DNA from: Rhea pennata
Lineage: Eukaryota > Chordata > Aves > Rheiformes > Rheidae
DNA length: 64,000 nt
Direction: 5' to 3'
Assembly (NCBI RefSeq): GCF_028389875.1
Contig: NC_084666.1
Coordinates: 27,746,308 to 27,810,307 of the forward strand
The position numbers were made by a program, and so were the translations under genes. The notes below the pieces were generated by a model. It was given only the letters and a program-made list of their open reading frames with translations. It was not told the DNA's origin and made no database searches. This document shows positions 40,401-50,850 of this stretch, one piece after another. Within the stretch, counting starts at the first letter, position 1. Every line of letters begins with the position of its first letter.

Positions 40401-42701
40401 AGAATCTCACTGACTTCAGCGTAAACTTTAAGTTCGGAGAATCAAATCAGGCCAAATCACAGAAACACAGCAGGTAGCTGTGAAAACTATATGGAGTAAA
40501 TTTCTAATGAATGAAGAGGAATGAGCTCAGCAAGGAGGAATTACACTTTCATCGCACGGAAAAGCGCAGTTACATGTGGTTGGCTGCGGCTTCAGCATGG
40601 ATGTGCCTGTGTGCTGCACGGCCGCCGGGCCCAGAAACGAGCTCTGCGGGGCCAAACACTGATACAATACAAACTAGTGAAGGGAAGCAGCCCAAGAAGC
40701 GATTTGGAAATCACCATCATGAGCTTGTGTTGTGGGACATGCAAACACCAAAGCCATTCATAAATAGCTAAATGGAAAGAGCATAGGCTAAGGCCTGGAA
40801 GGATACAGAAGAATATGGATGTGGGCACACTGAACAGATAAGCAATGCCAAAATTAAAAGTTTCTTACCTAACCTCCTGTTTTTCAGCCTAGAAGGGAGC
40901 ACTGCTGCACCTACATCACATGCCATGTCAAAGTGTACATATTGCCCCAGCTACAGGAGCTCTTCCAGATGTTTCCATTATGCACACATTTTTTCTACCT
41001 TTCTATTTCCATCTGCATTCATTAAAATGTTGAAGCTGACACGAGTATCATGGTTTTTGTGGAATTTCTAGCTTTTTGCATCAATTTGGCCTGGTGCAAT
41101 TTCCACAATGCCTCATCTGTCACAACTGCAGACCCTTCCAGCCCCAACTGTACCTACTTTTCAGAGCAGAGCCAGAATGACAAGGTTTTCTAATAAACCC
41201 TGCAAGTACAGAGCAGCAAGCTCTCCTGTTGGGTCCTCTCCTTGTTCAGCTATTCACACGTTGTAGTTATGCTTGCTGTCAAAAACAGTCAAGTTTTGCC
41301 AATTATATAAACAACACCTGGTTTTACTATCAGTTTTAGGATCTCAGTAAAATTTAAACACAACCTGCTTTTTCTGTTATTACTGCTACATCATAAGAGC
41401 AACCACATCTTTAAAAAAATTTATTGAAAAAATATTCTTCAGCCTTTCCTGTTAAGTGCTACAGAAATACAATGAAGATGAAACACCACCACACACCCTC
41501 AGTGTAATTATAAATCCATTTTAAGATATTTTAAAATGAAATTTAAAAGGCAATTATATAAAATTTTTAAAGTCTGTACTTTACTAAGAAGTTAGGAATA
41601 TTCCTATGTAGTACCTGCATTTTAAAAGATTGCTTTCTAGCAGCTAGATATGTAGCAGATTTTGAATGTAAAAATGAAACTTCTTATTTGTGACCTTTTA
41701 TTGTTGAGAAAACACAACTATATTTTGAAGAATTAGTTTACTGTAGTTTTGAACAATGGTCTTTAAAAACTAAGTGATACCAGCATAAAAGTTCTCAGCA
41801 GCATATTCCTAAACCTGTTTAGCATATCCATTTTTGTTCTTTGACATACAGACCTCCTAAATATTGTTACTTTCTTCAATGCATTCACAGTGTGTCTATA
41901 AATTGAAACAAATGGATCAACACCTGAGTGTCTTCTATCCAAATGATGTGCAGAACTTGATAGCGTACACTTGTATGAAATAAATGGAAGTAAGAAACAG
42001 CTGACCACTACTTTAAATGCAGCACTTTTGTCCTCAATGATCAGAACAATTTATCAACAATAAAATCAATTACCAAAAAGCTAAGCCTCTTTTCTCTACA
42101 GAAGCCTTCTAGCAACATATTCTCAGCATAATAACTAAAGCAGAGTTAATTTTTAAAATTCATCATTCAATCCATGAAGCATTTAAACATAAAGGAAGCT
42201 ATAAAAGCAGTTTCGTTCTTCTATAAAGCAACATTTACAGGGAAGGGAAAAGTAGAGGCAAGACAAATATACCTGCCTAACAAAATAAGCAAATCTGACC
42301 AATTTATTCATTAAACTTGCAACCAAAAAATAAGGGTATTCCTAAATAGACTACAGGACAACCAGCAATAACTTCTTCTAGATTTTTTTTTGAAGTTAAA
42401 AAACATTAATTCCAGCCTGAATATTTTAGCATGAATTTGAGACCACTGATTCAAGATCTGTCATCTGATAAACTGATTAGGTGATTAACAAATTTCTATT
42501 ACTTCTGAATACTCAGAACTATGATGAAGTCACATCTTTTAAAGACTGAGTTTCTTTCACTATAAGCTATTTTTCCAATCTTTTAATAATTCTTATGACA
42601 CTTAACCCCTTCTACTTTTATGCTTTTTCTTGAATTGCTGACACTGAACTAAATGCATATGACTAAATGTACTGGTATCAATTTTTATGTATACACACGC
42701 T

Positions 42702-42745
42702 TTTATATATATATATATATATATATATTACACACACACACACAA
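42702..42745. repeat. (TA)n(CA)n microsatellite
   Basis: An alternating TA run passes into a CA run. It is intergenic, between the GABRB1 and COMMD8 3' ends. Confidence 0.9.
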
Positions 42746-43519
42746 AATTTTTTTTAAATGTGTTCTCTGACCTGCAGAGCCTCTGTGCCAGTTCTTAGAT
42801 TCGAAACACGGATTTTACTAGGCTTTTGGGATAGCGAGCTAAATATTTTTCACATAGGCTTTTCTATAAGACTTCTTGTCCTCCTCTTCTCCATGCAATC
42901 CTGTGAAGTCCAATATTTTTGTACAGATGTACTACTTTACACTTTGCCCATATTTAAATATATGGCACAGCAAAATAAAATGGAAGAATTCCAAGACACT
43001 AAAGTTTGCAACATTATTTTGCCTTTTTTTATACATACATATGTATACAGATGTGTGTGGCAGTGCACATTATCATTTATATAAGCATTACAGATAATTT
43101 GCTCCTTAAATATAGAAAAATGGTTTAACAGTAGAAACAATTAAACTCCTGCTGTAAGCTTCTCCAGTGTATGCTTCTGATTTTTGTTACATACTACCAG
43201 AAAACCCCAATTCAGTTTCAGTAAGATTTAGATGCAGATTTACCAGTTATATGCCTTACTGCATAGGCTGGGAATATCCTCTTGACAGGCCACATAGGTC
43301 AGTTCCTCTCTCGCACAGCAACTCCTTTGGAAACCATCAATATATTTAAGTGAAAAACAACCAGCTAAGATGCTGAATCCAAACTGAAAAAGACTGGGTT
43401 AACCCCAAGTCCTTATTCAGCTTTTATACTGCTGTTGTTTTCAGAGGTGATTTTAGCATTTAACAAAGTTCAGAAGTTAGTGATTATTAAATCAAGAACC
43501 AACTTATTGCAGTTATTCA

Positions 43520-43980
43520 CACACAAAAAAAAATCAATTGTTTATTATTTACAAGTATAAATACATTAATGCTACAGCTCTGCTGTCCGTTCTTCATCAT
43601 CACTGCACCTTCGGTAAGGATAAAGTGTTACATAAGTAAGGTGCCTTAGTCTTCCCAGGAAGATGTGCAATCACCCCCGAAATTTAACAAAAGTAAAGAT
43701 GCAAATGCATGTGATGATGATAATTACACTGTTTATAGTTCTATATATTTTCAGTACTGAAAGCAACTGTACATTGGATTTGAATAATTTTGGTCTAGCA
43801 GATCTAAGATGTTTCTGTTTTTCAAAGGAGTAACAGTTTATTTGGTCACAAGTCATTACCACTTGCTCAGTTCAGTATTTTATTGCATCAATAGCTTTTG
43901 GCTTTGTAGAGAACATTTCTATTTTTCCAAGTCACTTGTGGAATCAGCACCAGCAGATGCTGTCAATCGTCTCAATATGA
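43520..43980 (-). other. COMMD8: COMMD8 3' untranslated region (predicted)
   Basis: This is noncoding sequence after the TGA on the minus strand. It ends at a canonical poly(A) signal whose downstream side is U- and GU-rich (minus strand TTTTTTTTGTGTGTG), so cleavage near 43.52-43.53 kb is expected. Confidence 0.6.
43541..43546 (-). terminator. COMMD8: COMMD8 poly(A) signal
   Basis: This is AATAAA on the minus strand (TTTATT on plus), with a T-run and GTGTGTG about 10-25 nt further along the minus strand as a downstream element. Confidence 0.65.
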
Positions 43981-44001
43981 TCACTTCAGTTGCAAAACAA
44001 C
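43981..44001 (-). CDS. COMMD8: COMMD8 coding exon 5 (last seven codons including stop)
   Basis: This tiny coding end reads VVLQLK then TGA, after acceptor CTTCTTTTTGAAG. It restores the exact C-terminus known for COMMD8 (ANKVVLQLK) and keeps phase 0 with exon 4 across a 1.69-kb intron. It is too short to be found by open-frame length. Confidence 0.9.
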   Translation of the reverse strand, partial: VVLQLK

Positions 44002-45690
44002 CTTCAAAAAGAAGAAAAGGAATGAGATCAAAGTTGGAAGAATAAAAAACTAAAATAATCTCGGAAATACAGCTTTATGCTTTCTGTCACAGTTACACTA
44101 CAATACAGGCCTGTATAAACACATCTTTCCCCTGGAAAATGCAACTCACAGCTACTACTACTTCTAACAATTTTCTTTGGTGCTTACAGCACACAAAGCA
44201 TTCTTCAGCTCCTTGTGACTGAAAAAACAGAACGGTAATTCCAGGTCCACTGGATTCACTTCACACAAAGCAGAACTGAGGGCTCCATTTATAAAGCAAA
44301 TTCCTCACTGCCCTCACATGGAAGTGTAAGTATGGAATGAAAATCTCCTACAGCGGACTTTCAAGTAGGACACAAGGCATATGGAAAATGCTGAAGTCTG
44401 AGCTGGAAAAAAAAATTTTTGCATAGTCTTGAATTCAAGAGAAGCTGCTCTTTTTATTTGCTTTGGAGAAAAAAGCCCAGGGAAAAGAAAAATGTTGAGA
44501 AGTGCAGTCATTTCAACAAAGTTGCATCTGTATCTCCACTAATACATTTATCTCAATGGAAACTGTGTAGCTACCCAGAGGTCTCACACCAGCCTCATTG
44601 AGGCAACAGGTGGACATAATATTTTGACATAAGACACCAAGACTAATAGGACTATTATATCTTAGTATTTCATTCTAAAAACTACAAATTGATTATTTTT
44701 GGTTGTAACATACCAAAGTTTATTTTAGAAACCTGTATCTACAAATTCCAGTTACAGTATTATAACATTACTTAAAACATCTAAAGAATTTCTCTACACA
44801 CTAAGCATTAACAAGCAACTAGATGCCGCCAAGTTCCAAATATGTCCATGCACGACTTTCATATCCATCCTATAAGCTGCCAGAGAATTATCTCCCAGAT
44901 AACCAACTTGGTAAATATTTGAAGTATATTTTCAGATAAAAAAAAATAGAAGTCCTGCTGCCCTTTCTTACAGGGCCAGAATGAATACTGAGACATAACT
45001 GAACAAGGACGGCTTCCAGGAAATATGGTTATCCAAGGAGCAAGTCACAAGACACTTCCTCCTCTAACAATTTTTTTAAATCCTCCTAAAGAAAAGACTG
45101 AGGAAATTTGAGACATCCCAAATTAGTCACACTTGAAATTTTCTTCTTGTGTTACAGACATATTGTCGTCTTCGTAATTTTCCTCCTGATTTACTGTGCC
45201 ATGGAAATAAGAGTCAGGCAATTCTGTGATATACATTCACAGCCACTGAAGTTTTGGGAAGCTGGGGGAATAGCACAGTTTTCGTTCTCTCTCTCTCCCC
45301 CCCCCCCACACCTCTCTCTCTCTCTCTCTTCCATCTTTCAAAATACCACTCATCTGTCACTTTGTCATTTATTTCCTTCTCCTCTTACTCTTGCAAGATC
45401 TTTTAATGGTGTTCTGAGCAGACTCAGAACTCTGCAGGTTATCAGGACTCTTAATTACATTTCTTTAAAAAATTTCTCAACTACACTGACAGACTTCAGT
45501 GGCTTTTAGCACAAAGAAAAAATATTTTACATAAGCTGCTTTACATAAGACTTTCTTTAACTCTAGAGTCAAAAGATATTTTGCTAATGAATGATTTACT
45601 TCAGATTTTCAGCAGGATACTGGTAACAAATTTTATTAGAACAAACACAGTAAATGAGAATCCAGTAGGAAAGGATGGTAAAAAATCTAC
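44002..45690 (-). other. COMMD8: COMMD8 intron 4
   Basis: The intron is 1689 nt and GT-AG. It holds a CT/C-run/CT tract at 45286-45329 (GA-rich in the transcript). No other exon was seen. Confidence 0.85.
45286..45329. repeat. (CT)n-C11-(CT)n polypyrimidine tract
   Basis: CT repeats flank a run of about 11 C in COMMD8 intron 4. This is a near-mirror pyrimidine tract of the type that can form triplex DNA. Confidence 0.9.
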
Positions 45691-45846
45691 CTTATTAGCA
45701 GCTTCCAATGCATTTATTAGGTTCTGCAACTCTTCCTTATTCATTTCTATAGAGATTGGTTTAATTTCACCATTTTCTCTCACATCCAAATCAAGATTGA
45801 GAAGTGGCATTTGCAGCATGGAGATTTTATCACTGGAGAGAGCAAG
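45691..45846 (-). CDS. COMMD8: COMMD8 coding exon 4: COMM domain body
   Basis: The exon has 52 codons between TTACACAG and GTAGAT. It reads [20 protein letters not shown], continues [20 protein letters not shown] and ends INALEAANK. The beta-rich middle (PLLNLDLDV...PISIEM) and the following leucine-rich helix are the COMM domain, which drives COMMD hetero-oligomer formation. Reading on past the donor gives VDFLPS, unlike the family, so the splice to the final exon is needed. Confidence 0.96.
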
Positions 45847-47449
45847 CTGTGTAAGTTAATGAAACAAACAAAAAAGTTAAAGTGAAGCCATAAAGCTTTT
45901 ACCTGCATTTTATACAGAAAGAGTACTAGAACATCAACATGAAGAAACTAACTTCTCAGTCATATCTGCAGCTGCTTTTTAATTTTTTAATCGACAATAT
46001 ACCAACAACCCTTCTCATAGCAAAATATTTGTAAAAAGAACTTGTTAAAATTACAAGACGTCTAAATTTTTTTGTTCTAAATCATAAGGAATGAAGCATT
46101 TAAGCATAGCTCTTTAAAAGTATACTTTGAAATCACCTTACTGGAACAGTTCTGGTCATCAACAAGTGAGAAGGGTTTTAGGAGGGGGAGGTAAGGAAGA
46201 AGTGGACAGTTTCTGTGCAGTTTTCAATTCTACAGCTGATCATTTGTGAGATATACTATTTAACAAATACTGATTAAGAGAATTATACAACAATTGCATG
46301 GATTTCTTTTGTTTACTGTTACGTCTACTCTAATATAAGCTAGACTTTGATATGTATTAGAGTATCGTTGACAAGACAGCCAGTCACTTTCTGTACCCAG
46401 CTATCTTATTTAGAGAGCAGAATGCAGTACAAAAAGGGAGAGAGAATCTCCTTGGTAGGATTCAATTAGAGTAGATGAAAAAACACCACAACCCACTGAA
46501 GCAATAAAGAAGAGTGGTTTAAACAAAATACAGGCAACAGTTTAGATATCTACAATAAGTTTGTATCATGAAATAGGAAGAAAGACAAAAAATCCTTCAC
46601 AGAAAAAGGTTAAGAGAAACTACAAGTAAGTTACAAGAGTTCTCAGAAGTCTGCCTTATATTCTTGTCAGGAGTAAACACAGTTAGCAAGAGGGATCAAG
46701 GCTTAGTAACAGCTCGTCTGAAGCACAATATGTTGCCACAGCATCAGCTCTTGCAAAACCTTGTCTGCTTAGGCATTGCTCTTTGATTTCCAAAGCTATT
46801 TGCTCCACAAATTATTCTTGTTGAGGCAGAAAACTATTTACTATTTAACATCTTCCGCAGACAGACAAAATAACATTACTTACGCAGTTTACATTCTAAA
46901 TCTAAGATAGCTTAGAGCTTAATTTAAAGCTCTAAGCAATGTCTTTGCAACCCCAAAGCACCATCCAACTTTAGGCAGCACACTTATTAGTAAAATAAAC
47001 CAAAGATAAATGATTTCAGACTAATCAGTAAATGATTTAATGCAGAAATCTAAAAATCTGAAGAGTCAAGGAACCATACCCTGAATTAGTGTAGCACTTT
47101 TTATTTTAAGTAGATAGAATTTTTACTCTATGGAAAAAGAATGTAGGCCTGAAAATCATGACAGTAAATGAGATTTTCAGGTGTTTGAGTTACTTTCATT
47201 CTTCTTTTAGGAAAGAGGTGATTTTGTATATTGTAGTATGAAAAAAAACACATATTTTCAAGATTTATGCAGATTTATGGAAAGTCTTTGGCTTGTTATC
47301 ATGAATGTGGGTTTCTGGTACCCATAAAAATTAAGCTGTGCACCACAATAAGCTGGTCTACTAAAGAGACTGTATCAATAGTTACTGCTACATTGTGGAA
47401 TACTTCTTCCTTAGGTATATTCAAAACAACACTAGAGAAATGGTCTCAC
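45847..47449 (-). other. COMMD8: COMMD8 intron 3
   Basis: The intron is 1603 nt and AT-rich. I see no exon, RNA gene or clear repeat in it. Confidence 0.85.
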
Positions 47450-47602
47450 CTTTAACTGCCAGTCAAAATCCTGCAGCTGGGTAGAAGAGATTGCATTTAC
47501 TCTTTCTACTAATGCATTCCTGATTTCTTCCTTTCTGCCTTTTAGACATTTTGTGATTGCTTCTTGATAGTTTGAATTCAATTCAGTCACCTGTTCAGCA
47601 AC
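47450..47602 (-). CDS. COMMD8: COMMD8 coding exon 3: linker and start of COMM domain
   Basis: The exon has 51 codons between AATATTTACAG and GTGAGA. It opens VAEQVTELNSNYQEAITKCL and ends ISSTQLQDFDWQLK. The Trp of DFDW lies at the start of the COMM domain, where this family has a conserved Trp. The charged KGRKEEIRNALVERV stretch is a predicted helix. The match to human COMMD8 is clear along its length. Confidence 0.96.
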
Positions 47603-48570
47603 CTGTAAATATCGAAATAGATTAAAATTAAGACTGCTTTAATTATGAACCAAAGAAATAAGATATACCACACAGTAATAGCTCTGCAGCTATCCAAGCT
47701 TCTACCTGGATAGCTGTTAACACTGAACTTCATAACCTCATCTTACTGATTCTAACTCTTGGCCACTACAAACAGTGCATCTGCCACAGCAATATTAAAA
47801 TATATATACACACACATCTTGTTGGGCAGTAGTGCCTACCTAATGCATAAGGTCATTTAAACAAAAAGAGACCAGAGAATGGAGGCTTTCTTGGCCTTGC
47901 TAGATGCCATTTAAAATGAGCACAAGAACCACACACACACAAACAGCACAGGCTTAGTTTGGAGAATTTCTGAATATCAGAGTAGAGGTAAATCATATTA
48001 TTTTAGCTTAAACAGACATACTAACAAAGCTCTTATTCTGTGCCTCCTTCTGTGACCTAGCTACTAGCAAGCAGTCAGAATACTAGCAACGGTTAGAAAA
48101 TGAGAATTAAGATTCCTCGTAATGGAACGAGTTTCTGCAAAATTTAGACATATTGAAATGCCCTGAATTATTGTCCCTGTCTCACATCGTCTATTTAGAC
48201 TCAATGTTTAAGCACTTACATACAGCCGCTATTTTAAGACAAATCAATACAGACTAATCCAAACAAGAGCATAAATTGTTTTCATTGCTAATGACACATT
48301 AATTCTGCAGTACATAAGAGACTGATTTAAGTGACTGACAGGATATTTTAACAAATCAGTACTCTTCACTATATTTTTAAGGGTCCAATTTCACCTTCTC
48401 TTTCAAGAGGAGCCTTACATCTCTAAACGCTTCTCGCTTTCAACCTGACGCTATTCAGATTTAACCTGTTATTATTCAAATTCTACATTACAGAAAAGCT
48501 TAGGACTGAATAAACCACAAGGCTAATCACTCCAGTCTGATCTCAAACTCAGTCAGTGATGAGCCATTAC
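47603..48570 (-). other. COMMD8: COMMD8 intron 2
   Basis: The intron is 968 nt and GT-AG, with short CA tracts near 47.80 and 47.93 kb. No other feature is seen. Confidence 0.85.
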
Positions 48571-48726
48571 CTCTTCATCAGACATGTTTCTGCCAACTGC
48601 AGTTTTGAAATAGGCCACTGTTTCTTCTAAAACCTCCATCCACTCCGTCAAGCTCCAAGCACTGCCATAATCCTGGTAGCGAGGATATGCACGGCCACAT
48701 ATGCCGTCAACTATTTTATGAAGGAA
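48571..48726 (-). CDS. COMMD8: COMMD8 coding exon 2: N-terminal helical domain
   Basis: The exon has 52 codons, from acceptor TTTCTTCCAG to donor GAAGAG|GTAATG. It reads FLHKIVDGICGRAYPRYQDY, then EWMEVLEETVAYFKTAVG, and ends NMSDEE. This matches the human COMMD8 N-terminal alpha-helical domain, including GICGRAYP and the DEE end. No stops or frame breaks are present. Confidence 0.96.
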
Positions 48727-49101
48727 CTGGAAGAAACAAAGTGAAACCTAATTAAAACCGTGCTGACGCTGTAGTTAACCTGTACCAGGTGTGGGATTCT
48801 GCAGGCACTTCGGTTATCCCTCTTCTCGTGGCTGAGCACTGCCTCGGCGCCCTCCCAGCGCCGCAACGCCATTCACAGAACTCACAGAGCCGCAGGCGGC
48901 TCGCGGCTCCCTGCGCGACCCGAGAGCGCGGAGCGCCCCGCCCGCGCCGCCGCGCCTCACGGACGGGCCGCGACGGGCCGGGCCGCGACGGGCCGCGCGC
49001 CCCCCTCCGCCGAGCGCGGCCGCCGCGCCCCCGCCCCGCGCCGACGGGGGTCACCGGGCCGCGCGCGGGTCACAACCCCGCGCCCCCCACTCCGCGCCCA
49101 C

Positions 49102-49146
49102 CTCCAGGGCCTGCCCCGGCGGCAGCTTCTCCAGCAGCCGCAGCAT
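49102..49146 (-). CDS. COMMD8: COMMD8 coding exon 1
   Basis: The exon has fifteen codons, MLRLLEKLPPGQALE, ending at GAG|GTGGGC. This ATG was chosen because it opens the frame that joins the next exon, lies in the CpG island, and has no nearby in-frame upstream ATG. LRLLEKLP aligns with the LWRLQKLP segment of human COMMD8, which begins some residues earlier, so the bird protein looks shorter at the N-terminus. GC content is very high compared with the later exons. Confidence 0.85.
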
Positions 49147-49173
49147 GTCGCCGCCGCCTCCCTCCCCGCCGGG

Positions 49174-49179
49174 CACGTG
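49174..49179. promoter_or_regulatory. COMMD8: E-box CACGTG upstream of COMMD8 start
   Basis: This perfect CACGTG lies 28 nt upstream of the ATG and reads GGTCACGTGCCC on the transcript strand. The flanks fit USF/MITF-TFE class sites. Function is inferred. Confidence 0.5.
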
Positions 49180-49196
49180 ACCTCCCCGCCCTTCCC

Positions 49197-49260
49197 GCCG
49201 CGGCGCGCATGCGCACGGCCAAACAGGCCGAGGCCCCGGGTTCGAGTCCCGGCCGCGGCG
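49197..49260 (+). other. tRNA-like hairpin with exact B-box (degenerate, not a called tRNA)
   Basis: GGTTCGAGTCC, an exact Pol III B-box, sits in a 5-bp T-arm (CCGGG/CCCGG, loop TTCGAGT). The outer ends GCCGCGG (49197-49203) and CCGCGGC (49253-49259) pair over 7 bp like an acceptor stem. CGGC/GCCG with a 7-nt loop mimics an anticodon arm, and five bases follow as a variable loop. The D-arm is missing and the total is only 64 nt. The region is GC-rich, so chance pairing is possible. There is no nearby T-run terminator. Confidence 0.3.
49205..49214. promoter_or_regulatory. COMMD8: NRF1-type palindrome GCGCATGCGC
   Basis: This is an exact match to the core NRF1 palindrome within the CpG island, about 60 nt upstream of the COMMD8 ATG. 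Such sites are common near starts of TATA-less promoters. Confidence 0.65.
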
Positions 49261-50653
49261 GGGCCGGGCGCGCAGGCTGCCTGCAGCCGCGATGCTCGCG
49301 GGGATCTGCGTTTAGTGACCCTTGAGATCTGAATGTCGGCATGAAGAAGCAATAACCCCCTCAGCAGAGTGCAAGAAAAACGCCTCGCACTGAAGTCCCA
49401 GCAAAACCCTGAAGCACACGGAAACTGGTATTCCTGCCAGCAGGCCTTGCTTCACATCACTTGGCCAACTCACAGGCGTCGAATTATGCACATGTGAGCA
49501 CAATCCTGGGCTCTAAGGACGTGAAAGCAGGTCGGAGTCTGTACTGATGGACAGCAGGTCCGTGGAAAACCCCAAGCTGGTGAAGTCCGTCCGCAGTGCA
49601 TCTGCAAGCCCTAGTGCTCTGACCCTGCAGGAACAGCCTGGGGGGAGGGGGGGCTGGAGAAGAAACAGATGAGGAAGAACCAATTTCATGTTTTGCTGCC
49701 AGGGCTCAGAGGTGCTGTAAACTTTCAGATGCATCCAATTTCTGTCTGGGTTTGTTGCTACTAATAGGTTAGATTTTTAATAGCAGCTTCTGGAAAAAAA
49801 TGTATTTAAGTTTACTGTGAAAAATGTATTGATGCTGCTGTTGAACTCATAAAAAGCTGAAATTGTTGCAAAGAAAAGTAAATTGTGTTTTAAAACATTT
49901 TCAGTAATAACTTCCTTCATTTCCCTGGATTTTGCACTTTGGTTTATTAGATAATTGGAAACCTATCGAGTTTCTATGATGACTATACTGCTGCAAAATG
50001 GAACAGCAGAGGGAGCTTCTGCTCTAAATAAGACAGGCGCAGGGAAAAGAAAAGCAAGAAAGAAACCCGGATTTAGAGAAGGAAGATAGGGTGAATGAGG
50101 AGAGTGGTTGCAAATATCCTGCTAAGCTGAAAGGGATCAAACAAGCGACAAATATGATGGAGCAAAGATGTAGCACATGAAATGGAGGAATACAGGGAAG
50201 AGGAACCATGCGTTCTGTCCAATGTACGGTCTCTGTAAAAGACTTTTTACAGTAGCTTATTCCTTTCAGGTCTGAAGAATAAAGTGTCTCACTTTTCATA
50301 ACTATATAGCTTTAGAGTAAAATGTTAGATTCAGTCAAAAAATATAAGGTGTAAAGAAGAACTTGGCAAGAAAAATCAGAGCTGGGTTAGCTAATGCTGT
50401 ATTTCTGAGCTGATCTACAATTACAAAGTAGTACAACACACAAAACTGACCTTTGGCAGCTCAGAGTGTATTTGTGCTTCTGTTATTTGGATCAAACTTC
50501 TCACGCTTCAAGCAATAACCCACCCTGCTGTATATATTAATTGTTACGGTCAGCTCACAGCTTTCTTGGTGTGTAGACAGAAAACATACAATCAAATGCA
50601 CTAAATGATTAGAGAGTAGAATTGATGTTATACTTTCCAAGAAGGTAAGAGAC

Positions 50654-50850
50654 ACCATAGCCTAGTGTGTATATATTGTACTAATGCGAAAGTCCTGGGT
50701 TTGCATCCAGCCTGTATCATTAACACAGTTTTGACTTTCAGTGAGTCAAGTGACTCACTTCCCTCTGCCTCAGTTTCTGTAAAAGGACACAGATATTGAC
50801 AGGAACAGATATAAATACTTTGCAAACTACAGATGTAAAGAGCTATAAAT
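50654..50850 (+). mobile_element. MIR SINE relic
   Basis: The order of blocks fits MIR: CATAGCCTAGTG, then GTCCTGGGTTTGCATCCAGC, GTCAAGTGACTCACTTCCCT, CTGCCTCAGTTTCTGTAAAA, and finally GATGTAAAGAGCTA. It is diverged and inactive. Confidence 0.75.

Larger units (their letters stand above)
32731..43519. other. Intergenic region between GABRB1 and COMMD8 3' ends
   Basis: The two genes converge here. I see simple-sequence tracts (A30 and a purine-rich run at 34349-34421, TA/CA at 42702-42745) and an AT-rich stretch dense in homeodomain-type cores (39124-39215). No exon with family similarity and no RNA gene was recognised. The open frames are short and isolated. Confidence 0.7.
43520..49200 (-). 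other. COMMD8: COMMD8 gene locus, complete, five coding exons
   Basis: This is a complete minus-strand gene for COMM domain-containing protein 8, a subunit of the COMMD/CCDC22/CCDC93 (Commander) assembly, which acts in endosomal cargo recycling and in NF-kB/cullin-ligase control. Coding exons in transcript order are 49146-49102, 48726-48571, 47602-47450, 45846-45691 and 44001-43981 (45, 156, 153, 156 and 21 nt). All introns are GT-AG and phase 0, and the product is 176 residues. Human COMMD8 is about 183 residues, and the difference is at the N-terminus. Motifs that identify it include GICGRAYP, SSTQLQDFDWQLK and [11 protein letters not shown], with a final VVLQLK. It starts in a CpG island and lies tail to tail with GABRB1. 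Confidence 0.95.
48835..49320 (-). promoter_or_regulatory. COMMD8: CpG island promoter of COMMD8
   Basis: A sharp GC- and CpG-rich block in AT-rich surroundings covers coding exon 1, the 5' part of intron 1 and the upstream region. No TATA box is evident, as expected for a housekeeping promoter. It contains an NRF1-type palindrome, a CACGTG E-box and a short repeated GACGGGCCGCG-like tract at 48961-48998. The transcription start is probably between 49.15 and 49.26 kb. Confidence 0.85.

Noticed and set aside
40395..40455. ACTGACTTCAGCGTAAACTT...ATCAGGCC resembling an old amniote repeat
   Set aside because: Only a few words fit and I cannot name the family with confidence.
45108..45509. 133-codon plus-strand frame in COMMD8 intron 4
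   Set aside because: It spans the CT/C microsatellite, which gives a Ser/Leu/Pro-rich stretch. No homology is seen.
48789..49325. 178-codon plus-strand frame across the COMMD8 promoter
   Set aside because: It is antisense to the COMMD8 start, consists of Pro/Ala/Arg-rich low-complexity sequence, and owes its length to GC content.
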